Assembly: GCA_017116025.1 (NCBI GenBank)
Contig: JAFITR010000102.1
Location: 1-5,405 of the forward strand
DNA length: 5,405 nucleotides
Source of the DNA: Simkania negevensis
Lineage (GTDB): Bacteria > Chlamydiota > Chlamydiia > Chlamydiales > JAFITR01
Direction of reading: 5' to 3'
In this document: in pieces, positions 1 to 5,332 of the stretch
Position numbering within the stretch: position 1 is the first letter of the stretch
Layout of the letters: every line of letters begins with the position of its first letter
Translations under genes and position numbers: made by a program
Notes under the pieces: generated by a model
The model's database searches: none
Seen by the model: only the letters and a program-made list of their open reading frames with translations
Told to the model about the DNA's origin: nothing

Positions 1-12
1 TTATAGATAGCG

Positions 13-44
13 ATCTTGTCTATCTTTCCATCTTGCTTATCTTG
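13..44. repeat. Short degenerate tandem repeat of about 9 bp (ATCTT units)
   Basis: ATCTTG or ATCTTT begins at 13, 22, 30 and 39, giving steps of 9, 8 and 9 bases within an almost purely pyrimidine stretch. The units are too short and too imperfect to suggest a specific function. They may be a low-complexity slippage tract or part of a larger repeat cut by the window edge. Confidence 0.4.
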
Positions 45-61
45 TTCTCTTCCCCGTTGCC

Positions 62-88
62 TTATAGGTAGTGATTCACTATTTATAA
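62..88 (+). repeat. Imperfect inverted repeat able to form a 12-bp hairpin
   Basis: The arms 62-73 and 77-88 can pair along their full length around the three-base loop ATT. Ten pairs are Watson-Crick and two (67 with 83, 68 with 82) are G-U on the + strand; on the - strand those two would be A-C mismatches, so the full stem forms best in RNA read left to right. The central 13 bases TAGTGATTCACTA form an odd palindrome and could also be an operator. No T tract follows, so it is not a standard intrinsic terminator. The first arm and its flank resemble positions 1-15 (12 of 15 identical). Confidence 0.5.
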
Positions 89-131
89 AGAAAGCAACGC
101 AAATTCTTGCACCCCGTGACCAGTTATCCTG

Positions 132-160
132 TTGTCCCTTTCTCTCCCTATTGTCCCTTT
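132..160. repeat. Direct repeat of TTGTCCCTTT, 19 bp apart
   Basis: The exact 10-mer TTGTCCCTTT occurs at 132-141 and 151-160, separated by pyrimidine-rich sequence. The 19-bp offset puts the copies nearly two helical turns apart on the same face, which would suit a pair of protein contacts upstream of a promoter. It could equally be chance in a biased sequence. No known regulator is recognised. Confidence 0.4.
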
Positions 161-176
161 TTGAAGAAATATAGTG

Positions 177-205
177 TTGTATTTGACGAAAAACATGTAT
201 AAGAT
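177..205 (+). promoter_or_regulatory. Weak candidate sigma-70-type promoter for pyk-rsmE
   Basis: TTGTAT (177-182) and TAAGAT (200-205) are separated by 17 bases, giving 3 of 6 and 4 of 6 matches to the -35 and -10 consensus. A better -35 (TTGACG, 183-188) lies inside the spacer but has no properly spaced -10 partner. TATAGT at 170-175 is another isolated -10-like hexamer. This is the most promoter-like stretch ahead of pyk, but none of the combinations is strong. Confidence 0.25.
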
Positions 206-215
206 TGAGTGAATG

Positions 216-236
216 TTGCAGCCTTTCAGGCTGCAA
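216..236. repeat. Perfect palindrome, 9-bp arms, TTC loop
   Basis: TTGCAGCCT (216-224) and AGGCTGCAA (228-236) are exact reverse complements around the three-base loop TTC. This is the first and longest perfect hairpin of the cluster that runs to 378. The lack of a following T run argues against a terminator. The compact GC-rich hairpin resembles units of REP-type dispersed palindromes, but whether it is dispersed elsewhere in the genome cannot be seen from one copy. Confidence 0.75.
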
Positions 237-254
237 ACACCGCTATGATTGATA

Positions 255-273
255 CCCAGGGCGTTGCCCCGGG
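255..273. repeat. GC-rich palindrome, 8-bp arms, GTT loop, one imperfect pair
   Basis: CCCAGGGC (255-262) and GCCCCGGG (266-273) are reverse complements except for one position: A258 faces C270. On the complementary strand this becomes a T-G wobble pair. The architecture (arms of 6 to 9 bp, loop of exactly three bases) matches its neighbours although the arm sequence differs, so the cluster is a mosaic of different hairpins rather than one repeated unit. Confidence 0.7.
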
Positions 274-284
274 CTGTTACAATG

Positions 285-342
285 TCAGACCTTCGGCCTG
301 ATTTTAGACCTTCGGCCTGGTTTTAAGCCTTCGGCCTGGTTT
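285..342. repeat. Three tandem 19-bp units, each containing a hairpin
   Basis: The core CCTTCGGCCTG recurs at 290-300, 309-319 and 328-338, exactly 19 bp apart, with linkers of the form ATTTTAGA or GTTTTAAG. Each unit forms a short stem around a TTC loop, derived from an ideal CAGGCC-TTC-GGCCTG hairpin. Each carries an internal A-C mismatch on the + strand that is a G-T wobble on the - strand. Tandem copies point to local duplication. Three copies with no unique spacers are not a CRISPR array. Confidence 0.75.
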
Positions 343-359
343 CAAAACTGCAAAACTCG

Positions 360-378
360 AGCAGGCCGAAGGCCTGCT
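360..378. repeat. Perfect palindrome, inverted copy of the array unit, just before the pyk ribosome binding site
   Basis: AGCAGGCC (360-367) and GGCCTGCT (371-378) pair perfectly around the loop GAA. Read on the - strand this is the array unit with a TTC loop, so it closes the cluster in the opposite orientation, an arrangement like the head-to-head pairs of REP elements. It ends 19 bases before the GAGGA ribosome binding site and would form a stable hairpin in a pyk leader RNA, where it might affect translation or mRNA stability. That regulatory role is inference. Confidence 0.7.
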
Positions 379-397
379 GAAATTGCACAATCCCTCT

Positions 398-402
398 GAG
401 GA
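398..402 (+). promoter_or_regulatory. Ribosome binding site that decides the pyk start
   Basis: GAGGA lies four bases upstream of the ATG at 407. It supports that ATG over an in-frame TTG at 383, which would add eight residues (MHNPSEDN) with no counterpart in the family and has no purine-rich site at a suitable distance. Confidence 0.65.
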
Positions 403-406
403 CAAT

Positions 407-2167
407 ATGGTCAGGACCAAAATCATTTGCACGATAGGGCCATCGACAAGCAGCTACGAACAGATTGTTCGTCTGATTGAATCAGGGATGAATGTAGCAA
501 GGCTTAATTTCAGCCATGGCAATCACGACAGCCATTACGACACCATCGAGAAGATCAAGAAAGCGAGGGAGACAGTAAGCGCGCCTATTGCTATCATGCT
601 CGACACCAAGGGACCGGAGATCAGGATAGGAACAATCGTCGGCGGAGGATTTACTGTTGAAGCGAAGCAAGAACTTATTCTCACCAGCCAGGACGACCAC
701 AAAGACAGCTCATCCATCCCGATCGTCCCCTCGTCCGTCTTAACAACTGTTCAAGAAGGCTCCACTATTCTCTTCAACGACGGGTATATTTCGTCGACTG
801 TAAAAAAGATGGAGAATGGTACAGCGACGGTTGTCATAGAGAACCGTGGGGCACTCCAATCTGGCAAGGGAGTCAACATCCCCAACACTCGTTTAAACCT
901 ACCTGCGATGACAGAGCAAGACGTTGACGATATCCTCTTCGGCTGCCACAACGACATCGACATGATTGCCGCCTCCTTTATACGTTCACCAGAACATGTA
1001 TTGGCCATAAAGAAGCTTCTCGAAGACGAAGGGTATGCCGACATCTCTATTATCTCGAAGATAGAAAATAGTGAAGGGGTGAAAAACTTTGACAGTATAC
1101 TGCAAGTCTCTAACGGCATCATGATTGCCCGTGGCGACCTCGGTGTAGAACTACCCCTTACTCGCATCCCACGTCTGCAGAAACTGCTCATACGTCAATC
1201 ATACCTTGCGGGCAAACCCGCTATCACCGCTACGCATATGCTGGAGTCGATGATCAATAATCCGCGTCCAACACGTGCTGAAGCATCCGATGTCGCCAAC
1301 GCCATCTACGACGGCAGCTCCGCTGTTATGCTCTCGGGGGAAACCGCTGCAGGCCAATATCCTATCGAAGCAGTAGAAACGATGAAAAGCATCATAGAAG
1401 ATGCAGAGATCGACTTCGATTACGAAGGGCATTTTGCTAAATACGCACAAGAGACATACCACGATATTCCCTCTTCAGTAACCATCGCAGCGGTCAAGAC
1501 ATCCTATAGTGCTAACGCCAAAGCCATCTTCACTCTAACACACTCGGGCACAACAGCCCGTCTCTTGTCACGCCTCAAACCACGGATGCCCATCATCGCG
1601 CTAACGCCCATCAAAAAGGTCTACTACCAGCTTGCTATAAACTGGGGAGTCATCCCACTCTATAGCGAGATATGCAATGCGATCGAAGACTCGTTCGACA
1701 CCATCTGTAAGCTTGGCTTGGAACACAACCTTGTTGAATATGGTGATTTGATTATCCTCACAGCAGGCACTCCTTTTGGGATATCAGGGACAACAAACAC
1801 GATCATTGTCGACAACATCGGCGAGGTTCTTGTGCGTGCCCATGAAGGAATTGGGGAAAGGATAACAGCCAAAGCCTCTTTAGTCTTCAGCCCGGAGGAC
1901 AAAGACGAGGAGAGCTACCGCGACCGTCTTATTGTCATCAGCAAATGCACAAAAGCGTATATGCCACTCTTCAAAAACTGTGCAGGGATCATCTTACAAA
2001 ACCAAGCGAATGACCACGAATCAGAACGGCTCGTCAAAGCGATCTCCATAGCACTAAATATCCCCGTCCTCATCCGTGCCGATGGAGCCCTTGCCACCGT
2101 TAAAGAAAATCAACTGATTACCATCGATCCAGACCAGTCCCTTCTTTTCGAAGGATTCATAAAATAA
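407..2167 (+). CDS. pyk: Pyruvate kinase, long form with C-terminal PEP-utiliser-like extension
   Basis: This enzyme transfers phosphate from phosphoenolpyruvate to ADP, making ATP and pyruvate in the last step of glycolysis, in the cytoplasm. The 586 residues from ATG 407 open with the family start MVRTKIICTIGPS. Visible active-site elements are ARLNFSHG (31-38), LDTKGPEIR (65-73, with Glu at the position linked to K+ dependence), the catalytic lysine in ISKIENSEG (K218), the metal-binding ARGDLGVE (E220 and D244) and ATHMLESM (275-282, usually ATQMLESM). The B domain spans roughly 75-165. The C domain (about 345-475) contains HSGTTARLLSRLKP. Residues about 482-586 form the extra domain seen in Bacillus-type enzymes of similar length, related to the PEP-utiliser swivelling domain; its usual GGxTSHAA loop reads NQANDHESE here, so no phosphotransfer role is likely. 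It is followed directly by rsmE. Identification is secure. Confidence 0.97.
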   Translation: MVRTKIICTIGPSTSSYEQIVRLIESGMNVARLNFSHGNHDSHYDTIEKIKKARETVSAPIAIMLDTKGPEIRIGTIVGGGFTVEAKQELILTSQDDHKDSSSIPIVPSSVLTTVQEGSTILFNDGYISSTVKKMENGTATVVIENRGALQSGKGVNIPNTRLNLPAMTEQDVDDILFGCHNDIDMIAASFIRSPEHVLAIKKLLEDEGYADISIISKIENSEGVKNFDSILQVSNGIMIARGDLGVELPLTRIPRLQKLLIRQSYLAGKPAITATHMLESMINNPRPTRAEASDVANAIYDGSSAVMLSGETAAGQYPIEAVETMKSIIEDAEIDFDYEGHFAKYAQETYHDIPSSVTIAAVKTSYSANAKAIFTLTHSGTTARLLSRLKPRMPIIALTPIKKVYYQLAINWGVIPLYSEICNAIEDSFDTICKLGLEHNLVEYGDLIILTAGTPFGISGTTNTIIVDNIGEVLVRAHEGIGERITAKASLVFSPEDKDEESYRDRLIVISKCTKAYMPLFKNCAGIILQNQANDHESERLVKAISIALNIPVLIRADGALATVKENQLITIDPDQSLLFEGFIK

Positions 2168-2168
2168 G

Positions 2169-2888
2169 ATGCCCGTAGAACGTTTCTATAAACCCATCGC
2201 ATTTTCTTCGGGGAAGATCTTTAATTTAGAAGGCAGTGAATACCACCACCTCAAAAACGTCGTACGGATAACAGCAGGTGAAGAGGTCGAATGCATCAAT
2301 GGCAAAGGAGAGCTGGCTCAAGTCGAAGTGGATGCGTTAACCAAAACAGAAGGGACGCTGCGCGTCCTCTCTGTCACCACCGAGCCACGCCCTCGCTTCG
2401 AGTGCATCATCGCCCAGGCTATCCCTAGGCAAAGCCGCCTCGAAACCGTGGTAGAGAAAAGCACAGAGCTCGGTATGACACAGCTATGGCTCTTTCCTGG
2501 TAAGCGGAGCGGAAGGAAAGCCCTCTCCAACCAGCACCAAAAGCGGATTGAGCTGCTTGCCATCAGTGCGATGAAACAGTGTGGAAGGCTTTGGCTCCCA
2601 GAGATTCGATCACTTCCTCCTCTTACAGAGTGGGAAGCTCCCCCCTATGCAGCCTACTATGGCGACATCGAACCCGATGCCACTCCATTCCAAGCCGCTG
2701 TTGGAAAGACAATGCCAACAGAAGGCATTCTTTTCTTCATCGGACCCGAAGGCGGCTTTGACAACGAAGAGATCGAGCTGCTCAAAGCCTTCGCTGCTAC
2801 CGGTGTTAAGCTGCACAACAACATCCTACGTACAGACACCGCCCCCCTCGTTGCCCTCAGCCTCATCCAACACTGGCTGCTTGCATAG
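2169..2888 (+). CDS. rsmE: 16S rRNA (uracil-1498-N3)-methyltransferase RsmE
   Basis: RsmE uses S-adenosylmethionine to methylate N3 of U1498 in 16S rRNA, near the decoding site, on assembled 30S subunits. At 239 residues it has the usual length. The N-terminal PUA-like RNA-binding domain covers about 1-70 and includes YHHLKNVVRITAGEE (25-39). The C-terminal SPOUT domain, with its knotted cofactor site, shows EKSTELGM (96-103), AMKQCGR (134-140), FIGPEGGFDNEE (190-201) and LHNNILRTDTAPLVAL (215-230), all hallmarks of the family. The ATG lies one base after the pyk stop; the only purine-rich site, AAGGA (2151-2155), is 13 bases upstream, so translation is probably coupled to pyk. Its last 21 codons, including the stop, overlap the - strand acyltransferase gene. 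Confidence 0.95.
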   Translation: MPVERFYKPIAFSSGKIFNLEGSEYHHLKNVVRITAGEEVECINGKGELAQVEVDALTKTEGTLRVLSVTTEPRPRFECIIAQAIPRQSRLETVVEKSTELGMTQLWLFPGKRSGRKALSNQHQKRIELLAISAMKQCGRLWLPEIRSLPPLTEWEAPPYAAYYGDIEPDATPFQAAVGKTMPTEGILFFIGPEGGFDNEEIELLKAFAATGVKLHNNILRTDTAPLVALSLIQHWLLA

Positions 2889-4151
2889 GGCATAGCGCAC
2901 AACCTTGCCCATGCTGGTGGTATCATGCAAGCCGCTCTTGAAAGCAACTTTTTTTAGAGCAGGAAGGTCAAGAGTAACAAAAGCCCCTAGCTTACAGAAA
3001 TGACGTTTAATGCCTTTAATACCTGCAAAATCAATGACGAGCTGATACTTCCACTCTTCGACAAAGAGCTCCGCGGGATCGTTGTAAGCAATCGAATCAA
3101 CCCCTGTTACACGAAGGCAGAAATCTTCTTGCCTGTCGACAGGAACAAAAGCGAAAAGGAAAGCATACGAATAGATCTTCTGCAAAGCAACAACGCCCTC
3201 TATCATACTCTCAAAAGCCTTCTTCTCCTTCGGCATAATGACAAGGATAAAGTTGTGGCGATATTTTCTCTTTACCCCGTTAACACTTGACTGCTTCCAA
3301 CGATTGTGCGACCAGAGCCACTCTCCAGGTAGTTGTAAAATAGCTCGCTCAAGCTCCCCTTGTGCTAAGTTCATGATCCGCTCTACTTCTCGCTTAAAAG
3401 GCTGTGTCGTGTCAGGAACAATGGGCTCTGAATAGGTAATCGAATATCTTTTGCCATCGAAATGGTTGTTTACAACAAGTAGCGGTGCCTCTGCTTTGTA
3501 GGCAAGGATCGCAGGCAGAGGAGTCGTCCAGGCACGCGTACCAAGCAAAGGATAGGAATAGGAGCTTTCTGGATATGCCTGGTCGCCGACAATACCGACA
3601 AAACCCCCTCTTCTTAACTCGGAGATTCCCTCTTTTAATGCATTTTTTGGAACGACAATACGCGCACCATTCATTTGGCGAATAGAAAGAAGCCATTGGT
3701 AGAGGAGTTTGTTTCTAATCGGTCTGCCTACAGCAATACCAGAATGTTTTTTCGATACTTCTAAAATGGGCACTTCCCAATTTGCTTGGTGCCCGCTCAA
3801 AAGCACTACCCCCCTACCCTTGGCCATCTCACGATCAAATACCTCGCTATTCACAGCAGAGACAATCTCATTCAAATTTCCTCTGCTTCTCGGCAAACGA
3901 AAGTACTCCAAAACAACAGTTGCTAAATTCTGAAACGATTTTTTGGCAATCGCTTTACGCTCGGATAGAGAACAAGGCAGTGTCGTCGCAAGAGCAAGGT
4001 TGTTCATCACCCTCTTGCGCTTACTGGGAAGCAAATAATATACGGCAAACCCCAATCCACGTCCGATAAAACGTATGACGGAATAAGGAAGAAGAGAAAA
4101 AGGGAAAACCAGACAACGAAGCAGATAGTAAAAAAAAGGAGAATCCAACAT
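2826..4151 (-). CDS. lpxL: Lipid A late acyltransferase (LpxL/HtrB family) with long C-terminal extension
   Basis: Members add a secondary acyl chain to lipid A precursors at the cytoplasmic face of the inner membrane. The hydrophobic N-terminus (about 4-42) fits the family's membrane anchor. The catalytic H-x4-E motif is HQANWE (H121, E126) within VVLLSGHQANWEVP; further family motifs are GARIV (162-166), VGDQAYPES (188-196) and PGEWLWSHNRWK (275-286), the usual C-terminal signature. Normal members end soon after this; here about 145 more residues follow. From memory, chlamydial HtrB proteins have a similar total length. The extension looks alpha/beta (FILVIMP 301-307, FLFAFVP 331-337, YQLVIDFAGIKG 369-380) and has no assigned function. 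Eight bases separate the gene from the upstream glycosyltransferase, with a good ribosome binding site. Donor chain and exact acceptor cannot be told, so LpxM-like activity is possible. Confidence 0.88.
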   Translation of the reverse strand: MLDSPFFYYLLRCLVFPFSLLPYSVIRFIGRGLGFAVYYLLPSKRKRVMNNLALATTLPCSLSERKAIAKKSFQNLATVVLEYFRLPRSRGNLNEIVSAVNSEVFDREMAKGRGVVLLSGHQANWEVPILEVSKKHSGIAVGRPIRNKLLYQWLLSIRQMNGARIVVPKNALKEGISELRRGGFVGIVGDQAYPESSYSYPLLGTRAWTTPLPAILAYKAEAPLLVVNNHFDGKRYSITYSEPIVPDTTQPFKREVERIMNLAQGELERAILQLPGEWLWSHNRWKQSSVNGVKRKYRHNFILVIMPKEKKAFESMIEGVVALQKIYSYAFLFAFVPVDRQEDFCLRVTGVDSIAYNDPAELFVEEWKYQLVIDFAGIKGIKRHFCKLGAFVTLDLPALKKVAFKSGLHDTTSMGKVVRYALCKQPVLDEAEGNEGGGVCT

Positions 4152-4155
4152 CTGT

Positions 4156-4161
4156 ACCTTT
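4156..4161 (-). promoter_or_regulatory. Ribosome binding site of the acyltransferase gene, overlapping the glycosyltransferase stop
   Basis: Read on the - strand, TAAAGGTACAGATG contains the glycosyltransferase stop TAA, the AAAGG site sharing its last two bases, and the ATG at 4151 five bases beyond the GG. The overlap of stop and ribosome binding site fixes the start of the second gene and implies that both are translated from one transcript. Confidence 0.65.
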
Positions 4162-5299
4162 AAGGAACCGTTTGCAACGTATTATCAATAATTTTCTTCA
4201 TCTGTTTGTCGTAAGAATAGACTTCAACACTATCTCTTATCTTTTGAGCACGTACAACGGTCTTCGGCTCTTTTATCATGCGCTGCAGCGCATCAACAAA
4301 GGAATCGACGGAGAAGAGATCTTCTATCACAGAACCACTCAAACTCTCAACCACCTCTGCGCCTCCATTGAAACGAGAAGTCAGCACAGGGAGTCCCATA
4401 GCAAGACTCTCTAGCGTCACATTAGCAAAAGGATCATAAATGGATGGGATCACACAGCAGTCTGCCATGGCATAATAAGGCAAAACATTCTTTTGGACTC
4501 CGACAAAGAAGGTCTGTTGAGAAAGGCCGAGTTTTTTAGCAAGCAAAGCATACTCATCCATCCCCTTGTCTTTTCCGACGACAGTAAGCTGCACATCCTT
4601 TCTATCCAATAGAGCCAACGCCTTAAGCAGGTAATCCAACCCCTTTCTCTTAAATCCACTCCCAACAAAAAGAAACTGAAACGCCCCTGTGTCTAACCCC
4701 TGTTCTTTTTTAACCTGTGCCCCAAGGCTCTCTCTTTGTAAAAAAACGGCAGCAAACTCCCCCCACTCTACTCCGTTATGAACAACGCAAACCTTCTCTT
4801 CCTCTATCTCATAGCGCTCTAGAATCTCTTGTCGAACCATTAGTGAATTGGTAAAAAGCAGGCGCAAAGAGGGGCTTTGGAATGCAATACGCTCGTAGTC
4901 AAGAATCACTCTATGAAGAGGGTTACATCCAAACGATAGCCTCTTGTACCAAGGTTCTATCCTGCTACGCTGCTTAAGGTACTGAGCATGAACACCATTA
5001 CCTGCGCGATAGTGTGTCTGACAGCTATTGCGGTCCATACCAAATACAACTTGAGAGGGATTTTTCTGCAACCAACGCTTGCACTTACGATCAAAATCGA
5101 TCATATGGAAAAAGCTCAGTCTACTACGTTCTGCGACGTTAACCACTTCAATGCCATCAGCAGTAAAAAATGAGTGCGTACCAGTAGTCAGCAAAACAAC
5201 TTCATGGCCGCAAGCAGCAAACGCCTTGGCTATCCTCCAGGTATTCTTTTCCAACCCTCCTGCAGCATCAATAAAACTCTTTAGAATAACGATTCGCAT
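4160..5299 (-). CDS. GT-B glycosyltransferase, family 4 (WaaG/RfaG-like)
   Basis: A retaining glycosyltransferase that moves a sugar from a nucleotide-sugar donor to an acceptor, probably the LPS core or another envelope glycan at the cytoplasmic side of the inner membrane. The 379 residues begin at ATG 5299 with MRIVILKSF, the first strand of the N-terminal Rossmann domain; an upstream TTG at 5308 would add only MWL. The N-terminal domain has GGLEKNTWRIAKAF (14-27) for acceptor-side binding and ends near VVHNGVE (172-178). The C-terminal donor domain shows FLFVGSGFKRKGL (209-221), a VVGKDKG strand-loop (240-246) and YDPFANVTLESLAMGLPV (288-305), where the usual E-x7-E is D289-x7-E297, a substitution I remember in RfaG-like relatives. 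NPLHRVILDYE (126-136) also recalls that group. Pairing with a lipid A acyltransferase supports an LPS role. Sugar specificity cannot be read. Confidence 0.88.
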   Translation of the reverse strand: MRIVILKSFIDAAGGLEKNTWRIAKAFAACGHEVVLLTTGTHSFFTADGIEVVNVAERSRLSFFHMIDFDRKCKRWLQKNPSQVVFGMDRNSCQTHYRAGNGVHAQYLKQRSRIEPWYKRLSFGCNPLHRVILDYERIAFQSPSLRLLFTNSLMVRQEILERYEIEEEKVCVVHNGVEWGEFAAVFLQRESLGAQVKKEQGLDTGAFQFLFVGSGFKRKGLDYLLKALALLDRKDVQLTVVGKDKGMDEYALLAKKLGLSQQTFFVGVQKNVLPYYAMADCCVIPSIYDPFANVTLESLAMGLPVLTSRFNGGAEVVESLSGSVIEDLFSVDSFVDALQRMIKEPKTVVRAQKIRDSVEVYSYDKQMKKIIDNTLQTVP

Positions 5300-5332
5300 C
5301 AACCACAAAACAGTAAATTGTTCAGATGAGAC

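Larger units (their letters stand above)
1..406. other. Non-coding, repeat-rich region upstream of pyk
   Basis: No reading frame of believable length or composition is present on either strand. The left part (1-50) is pyrimidine-rich with spaced ATCTT repeats. The middle holds a 27-base hairpin (62-88), a 10-bp direct repeat (132-160) and a weak promoter candidate (about 177-205). The right part (216-378) is a dense cluster of palindromes with three-base loops. The pyk ribosome binding site lies at 398-402. If transcription starts near 210, the palindrome cluster would form most of the pyk leader RNA. The left edge may also contain the flank of a gene outside the window. Confidence 0.8.

Noticed and set aside
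213..301. Two tiny + strand frames, MLQPFRLQTPL (213-248) and MIDTQGVAPGCYNVRPSA (245-301), joined by an ATGA overlap.
   Set aside because: They are translations of the palindrome cluster, have no ribosome binding sites, and resemble spurious small proteins commonly called from such repeats.
285..378. Possible CRISPR array (regular 19-bp repeats).
   Set aside because: Units are contiguous with only short A/T-rich linkers, no unique spacers of 25-40 bp exist, and no cas genes are present.
383..406. Upstream TTG start at 383 for pyk, adding eight residues.
   Set aside because: Family proteins begin at the M-x-R-T-K-I motif, and GAGGA is correctly placed for the ATG at 407.
751..1191. 146-residue - strand open frame inside pyk, with other long antisense frames across pyk and rsmE.
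   Set aside because: They lie opposite strongly conserved pyruvate kinase and RsmE sequence, have no family features, and are antisense shadows.
2581..2895. 104-residue + strand frame overlapping the end of rsmE.
   Set aside because: It is a shifted-frame shadow of rsmE; the rsmE frame holds all family motifs without interruption, so no frameshift is implied.
2934..2960. Possible rsmE terminator: GCTCT...AGAGC around a run of seven T (2949-2955).
   Set aside because: The T run lies inside the outer stem instead of after it, the inner GAAAG/CTTTT stem is weak, and the T run is explained by lysine codons of the acyltransferase on the - strand.
3000..4069. Several + strand frames of 65-96 residues opposite the acyltransferase gene.
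   Set aside because: They have no recognisable domains or ribosome binding sites, and the - strand frame carries the full acyltransferase motif set.
4432..4434. Asp in place of the first Glu of the E-x7-E motif in the glycosyltransferase, as possible inactivation.
   Set aside because: The YDPFANVTLESLA form resembles a variant I remember among RfaG-like family members; all other motifs are intact.
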